Part shown: positions 61,129 through 64,000 of the stretch, piece after piece | Numbering within the stretch: position 1 is the stretch's first letter | Layout: every line of letters begins with the position of its first letter | Assembly (NCBI RefSeq): GCF_021401125.1 | Contig: NZ_JACBFQ010000010.1 | Location: 1-64,000 of the forward strand | DNA: 64,000 bases | Source of the DNA: Xanthobacter sp. NM-59 | GTDB taxonomy: Bacteria > Pseudomonadota > Alphaproteobacteria > Rhizobiales > Xanthobacteraceae | Reading direction: 5' to 3' | The notes under the pieces: model-generated | The model's input: the letters and a program-made list of their open reading frames with translations, nothing else | Databases searched by the model: none | Told to the model about the DNA's origin: nothing | Program-made: the position numbers and the translations under genes

Positions 61129-64000
61129 ATGAAAGCCTGGTTCTCCCTCCTCATCGCCCGCCGCCGGCTCATCCTGGTGCTGGTGCTGGCCGGTGCCATT
61201 GCCGGCCTCATCAGCGTCAAATCCCTTTCGGTGGACGCGGTTCCCGACATTTCGCCCAAGCAGGTGATGATCCTCACCCAGTCGCCCGGCCTCGGCCCGC
61301 TGGAGGTGGAACGCCTCGTGACCTTCCCGGTGGAGAACGCCCTGGCCGGCGCGCAGGGACTGGAGAGCGTGCGCTCGGTGTCCCGGTTCGGCGTCTCGGC
61401 GGTCTACGCCACGTTCGAGGAAGGGATGCCGCTCGCCCAGGCGCGCGACGACGTGTTCCAGCGCCTCACCCAGGCCAAGGCCATGATGCCGCCCGGCGTG
61501 GGCGATCCGCAGATGGGCCCCATGGCCACCGGCCTCGGCGAGGTCTATCAGTTCGAGGTGCGCGGGCCCGGCTATTCGCCCATGGCCCTGCGGCGCCTGC
61601 TGCAATGGACCATCGCGCCCCGCCTGCGCCTCACCCCCGGCGTCGCCGACGTGAACATCTATGGCGGCGAGATGCCCACCTATGAGGTGCGCGTCTCGTC
61701 CGACGCCCTGCGCCGCTACGGCGTCACCATGGCCCAGCTCTTCGCCGCGCTGGAGCAGAACAATTCCGCGCGCGGCGGCGCCTATCTCAGCCACAACGAC
61801 CAGCAGGAGGTCATTCGCGGGCTTGGCCTGGTGAAGACCATGGACGATATCGCCGAAATCGTGGTGGCCACCGGCGAAGGCGGCGTGCCCATCACCGTGC
61901 GCACCCTGGGCGAGGTGGTGGAGGCCCCCAAGGTGCGCCTGGGCGCGGTGACCCACGATGCCGCCGGCGAGACCGTGGTGGGCGTGGTGATGATGCAGTA
62001 CGGCGCCAATGCCAGCGCCGTGGTCAACGCCATCAAGGAAACGGTGGCCGACCTCGACGCCCAGTTGCCGCCGGGGGTGGAGATCCGCCCCTTCTACGAC
62101 CGGTCCACCCTCGTGGAGCGCACCATCACCACGGTGACGCACAATCTGGTGGAAGGCGCGGTGCTGGTCATCGTGGTGCTGCTGCTGATCCTCGGCAATC
62201 TGCGCGCGGGCCTCATCGTGGCGGCCGCCATCCCGCTGTCCATGCTCATCGCCTTCGCCGGCATGCGGGCGCTGGGCCTTTCCGGCAACCTCATGAGCCT
62301 GGGCGCCATCGACTTCGGCCTGATCGTCGACGGCGCGGTGGTGATGATCGAGAACGTGATGCGCCGCCGGGCCGAGGAGCCGGGCCGCAATGCCTATGAG
62401 GTGATCCGCGATGCCACCACGGAGGTGGCCAAGCCCATCGCCTTCGCGGTGGCCATCATCATCGTGGTCTATGTGCCGATCCTGTCGCTGGACGGGGTGG
62501 CGGGCAAGATGTTCCGCCCCATGGCCATCACCGTGATCCTGGCGCTCGCCGGATCGCTGGTGCTGACCATGACGGTGGTCCCCGCCCTGGCCGCCCTGTT
62601 CCTGGCGCGCGGGCGCATCAATGAGCATGAGACGCGGCTCGTGCGCGGCGCCCGCTGGCTCTACACGCCCACGCTCCAGCGCGCGACCCGCCATCCGGCG
62701 ATGACGGTGGCGCTGACGCTCGCGGTGTTCGGCGTCAGCGTGTTCCTGGCGAGCCGGCTGGGCGGCGAGTTCCTGCCCAAGCTGTCGGAGGGCTCCATCG
62801 TCATCACCTCGGAGAAGCTGCCGGGCATCAACCTCGAAGCGTCGATCCGCACGGTGACGCGCATGGAGCAGGTGTTGAAGGAGTTTCCCGAGGTCAAGCG
62901 CGTGGTGTCCCTCACCGGCAGCGCCGAGATCCCCACCGACCCCATGGGGGTCGAGGCCACCGACACCTTCATCACCCTCAACGACCCCTCCACCTGGACC
63001 ACCGCCCACACCCAGAACGAGCTGGTGGCCGCCATGGACGAGCGCTTGCGGGCCAAGGTGCCCGGCGTCTCCTTCAGCTTCTCCCAGCCGATCCAGATGC
63101 GCATGGACGACCTGTTGGAAGGCATTCGCGGCGACGTGGCCATCAGCCTCTATGGCGATGACCTGAAGGTGCTGCGCGAGAAGGCAGACGAGATCGTGCG
63201 GGTGGTCTCCGGCATCGAGGGCGCCGCCGACGTGAAGGCGGAATCCCAGGCGGGCCAATCCTCCTTCTCCATCACCATCGATCGCGCCATGGCCGCGCGC
63301 TACGGCATCAACGTGTCCGAGATCCTCGACGTGGTCGAGAGCATCGGTGGGCGCACCGCCGGCATGGTCTATGGCGACGACAATTCCATCACCGACATCG
63401 TGGTGCGGGTGCCGCCCGAGGACCGGGGCGATGCCGAGCGGCTGCGCAACCTGCCGGTGGGCCGCTCCGGGCGCGCCATGGTGCCGCTGTCCCGCGTCGC
63501 CTCGGTGGAAGTGGCCTCAGGCCCGGCCCAGATAAGCCGCGACCGCCTGCAGCGCCGCATCTCGGTGCAGGCCAATGTGCGCGGCCGCGACGTGCAGAGC
63601 TTCGTGGCCGAGGCGGAAGCCGCCGTCGCCGCGAAGGTAAAGCTGCCGCCGCGCTATTCCATGGTCTGGAGCGGCCAGTTCCAGAACATGCAGGCGGCAA
63701 CCGCGCGGCTCGCCATCGTGGTGCCGGCAGCCATGGCGGCCATCGCCGTGGCGCTGGTGGTGATGTTCGGTGACGCGCGGGTCGCGGCGCTCATCTTCCT
63801 CAACGTGCCGGTGGCGGCCACGGGTGGCATCATCGCGCTCTATCTGCGGGACATGCCGTTCTCCATCTCCGCCGCCATCGGCTTCATCGCCACCTTCGGC
63901 ATCGCCATCCTGAACGGCGTGGTGCTGATGAGCTATGTGCGCGACGAGGAGGCGCACGGCCTCTCGCCCCGCGCCGCCGCCCAGAAGGCCGCCGCCATGC
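61129..64000 (+). CDS. heavy-metal RND efflux pump (CzcA family), 3' end outside the window
   Basis: Inner-membrane proton-driven pump; about 957 codons are present and the frame stays open to the window edge, whereas family members have about 1,020-1,070 residues. The diagnostic transmembrane signature DFGLIVDGAVVMIEN carries D395, D401 and E408 with the spacing of CzcA (D402, D408, E415). This fits the divalent-cation (Zn/Co/Cd/Ni) branch rather than the Cu/Ag CusA branch. The N-terminal helix, then SVDAVPDISPKQVMILTQSP, and the porter domains look normal. It follows the adaptor and is divergent from a two-component system. Confidence 0.93.
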   Translation, partial: MKAWFSLLIARRRLILVLVLAGAIAGLISVKSLSVDAVPDISPKQVMILTQSPGLGPLEVERLVTFPVENALAGAQGLESVRSVSRFGVSAVYATFEEGMPLAQARDDVFQRLTQAKAMMPPGVGDPQMGPMATGLGEVYQFEVRGPGYSPMALRRLLQWTIAPRLRLTPGVADVNIYGGEMPTYEVRVSSDALRRYGVTMAQLFAALEQNNSARGGAYLSHNDQQEVIRGLGLVKTMDDIAEIVVATGEGGVPITVRTLGEVVEAPKVRLGAVTHDAAGETVVGVVMMQYGANASAVVNAIKETVADLDAQLPPGVEIRPFYDRSTLVERTITTVTHNLVEGAVLVIVVLLLILGNLRAGLIVAAAIPLSMLIAFAGMRALGLSGNLMSLGAIDFGLIVDGAVVMIENVMRRRAEEPGRNAYEVIRDATTEVAKPIAFAVAIIIVVYVPILSLDGVAGKMFRPMAITVILALAGSLVLTMTVVPALAALFLARGRINEHETRLVRGARWLYTPTLQRATRHPAMTVALTLAVFGVSVFLASRLGGEFLPKLSEGSIVITSEKLPGINLEASIRTVTRMEQVLKEFPEVKRVVSLTGSAEIPTDPMGVEATDTFITLNDPSTWTTAHTQNELVAAMDERLRAKVPGVSFSFSQPIQMRMDDLLEGIRGDVAISLYGDDLKVLREKADEIVRVVSGIEGAADVKAESQAGQSSFSITIDRAMAARYGINVSEILDVVESIGGRTAGMVYGDDNSITDIVVRVPPEDRGDAERLRNLPVGRSGRAMVPLSRVASVEVASGPAQISRDRLQRRISVQANVRGRDVQSFVAEAEAAVAAKVKLPPRYSMVWSGQFQNMQAATARLAIVVPAAMAAIAVALVVMFGDARVAALIFLNVPVAATGGIIALYLRDMPFSISAAIGFIATFGIAILNGVVLMSYVRDEEAHGLSPRAAAQKAAAM

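Noticed and set aside
59907-64000. Calling the efflux pair cusBA (copper/silver)
   Set aside because: The pump has the DFGxxVDGAVVxxEN signature of the divalent-cation branch, not the CusA-type sequence.

Overview
The window reads as a contiguous stretch of a high-GC alphaproteobacterial chromosome. GC-rich third codon positions run throughout, and the GyrB, ClpB and LigA types, a rhizobial-style rRNA leader and the mix of glycolate, lactate and heavy-metal genes suggest Hyphomicrobiales, most plausibly a Xanthobacter/Azorhizobium-like member of the Xanthobacteraceae. The lineage is inferred from gene content and style; no database was consulted. No tRNA, insertion sequence, prophage or CRISPR array was seen.

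Layout. (1) 1-313: promoter, boxA and leader of an rRNA operon that reads leftward out of the window. (2) 781-5005: an M23 cell-wall peptidase and two tandem paralogous secreted proteins of unknown function. (3) 5600-16307: housekeeping block with clpB, a MOSC protein, an ArsC-like phosphatase, a LysE exporter, gyrB, a DUF429 protein and ligA. (4) 16500-29658: carbon-acid block with lutABC (L-lactate oxidation), a secreted alpha/beta hydrolase, azlCD with a LysR gene, glcDEF (glycolate oxidation), thiE and malate synthase aceB. GlcDEF makes glyoxylate and AceB condenses it with acetyl-CoA, so glycolate can enter central metabolism as malate. (5) 29705-37464: a small HTH gene followed by a six-gene hyfBCEFGI-like membrane complex. 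Its large subunit lacks all four nickel-ligand cysteines while its small subunit keeps the [4Fe-4S] cysteines, so it is an energy-converting-hydrogenase-related (Ehr-type) complex and not a hydrogenase. This is the most interesting system here.

(6) 37498-45404: an orphan flavin/[2Fe-2S] reductase, a zinc alcohol dehydrogenase, an aldehyde dehydrogenase with a good sigma-54 promoter, the divergent AcoR-type sigma-54 activator, and an enol-lactonase-like hydrolase with a 15-bp tandem repeat in its 5' end. (7) 45488-49791: a four-gene sugar-modification cassette (NAD-dependent epimerase, two methyltransferases, a CmcI-type O-methyltransferase). (8) 49977-52068: a divergent AraC regulator and aldo/keto reductase. 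(9) 52099-56795: a PepSY protein, a two-component system, a His-rich secreted protein and a ferric-reductase-like flavocytochrome. (10) 56963-64000: a secreted protein with an Ala/Ser tract, a second two-component system, and a divergent heavy-metal RND efflux pair whose pump gene is cut by the window edge.

Starts were moved from the longest open frame to the nearest ATG/GTG with a good ribosome binding site or conserved N-terminus where this mattered. Long antisense frames opposite clpB, gyrB, ligA and many others are by-products of high GC and are not annotated.
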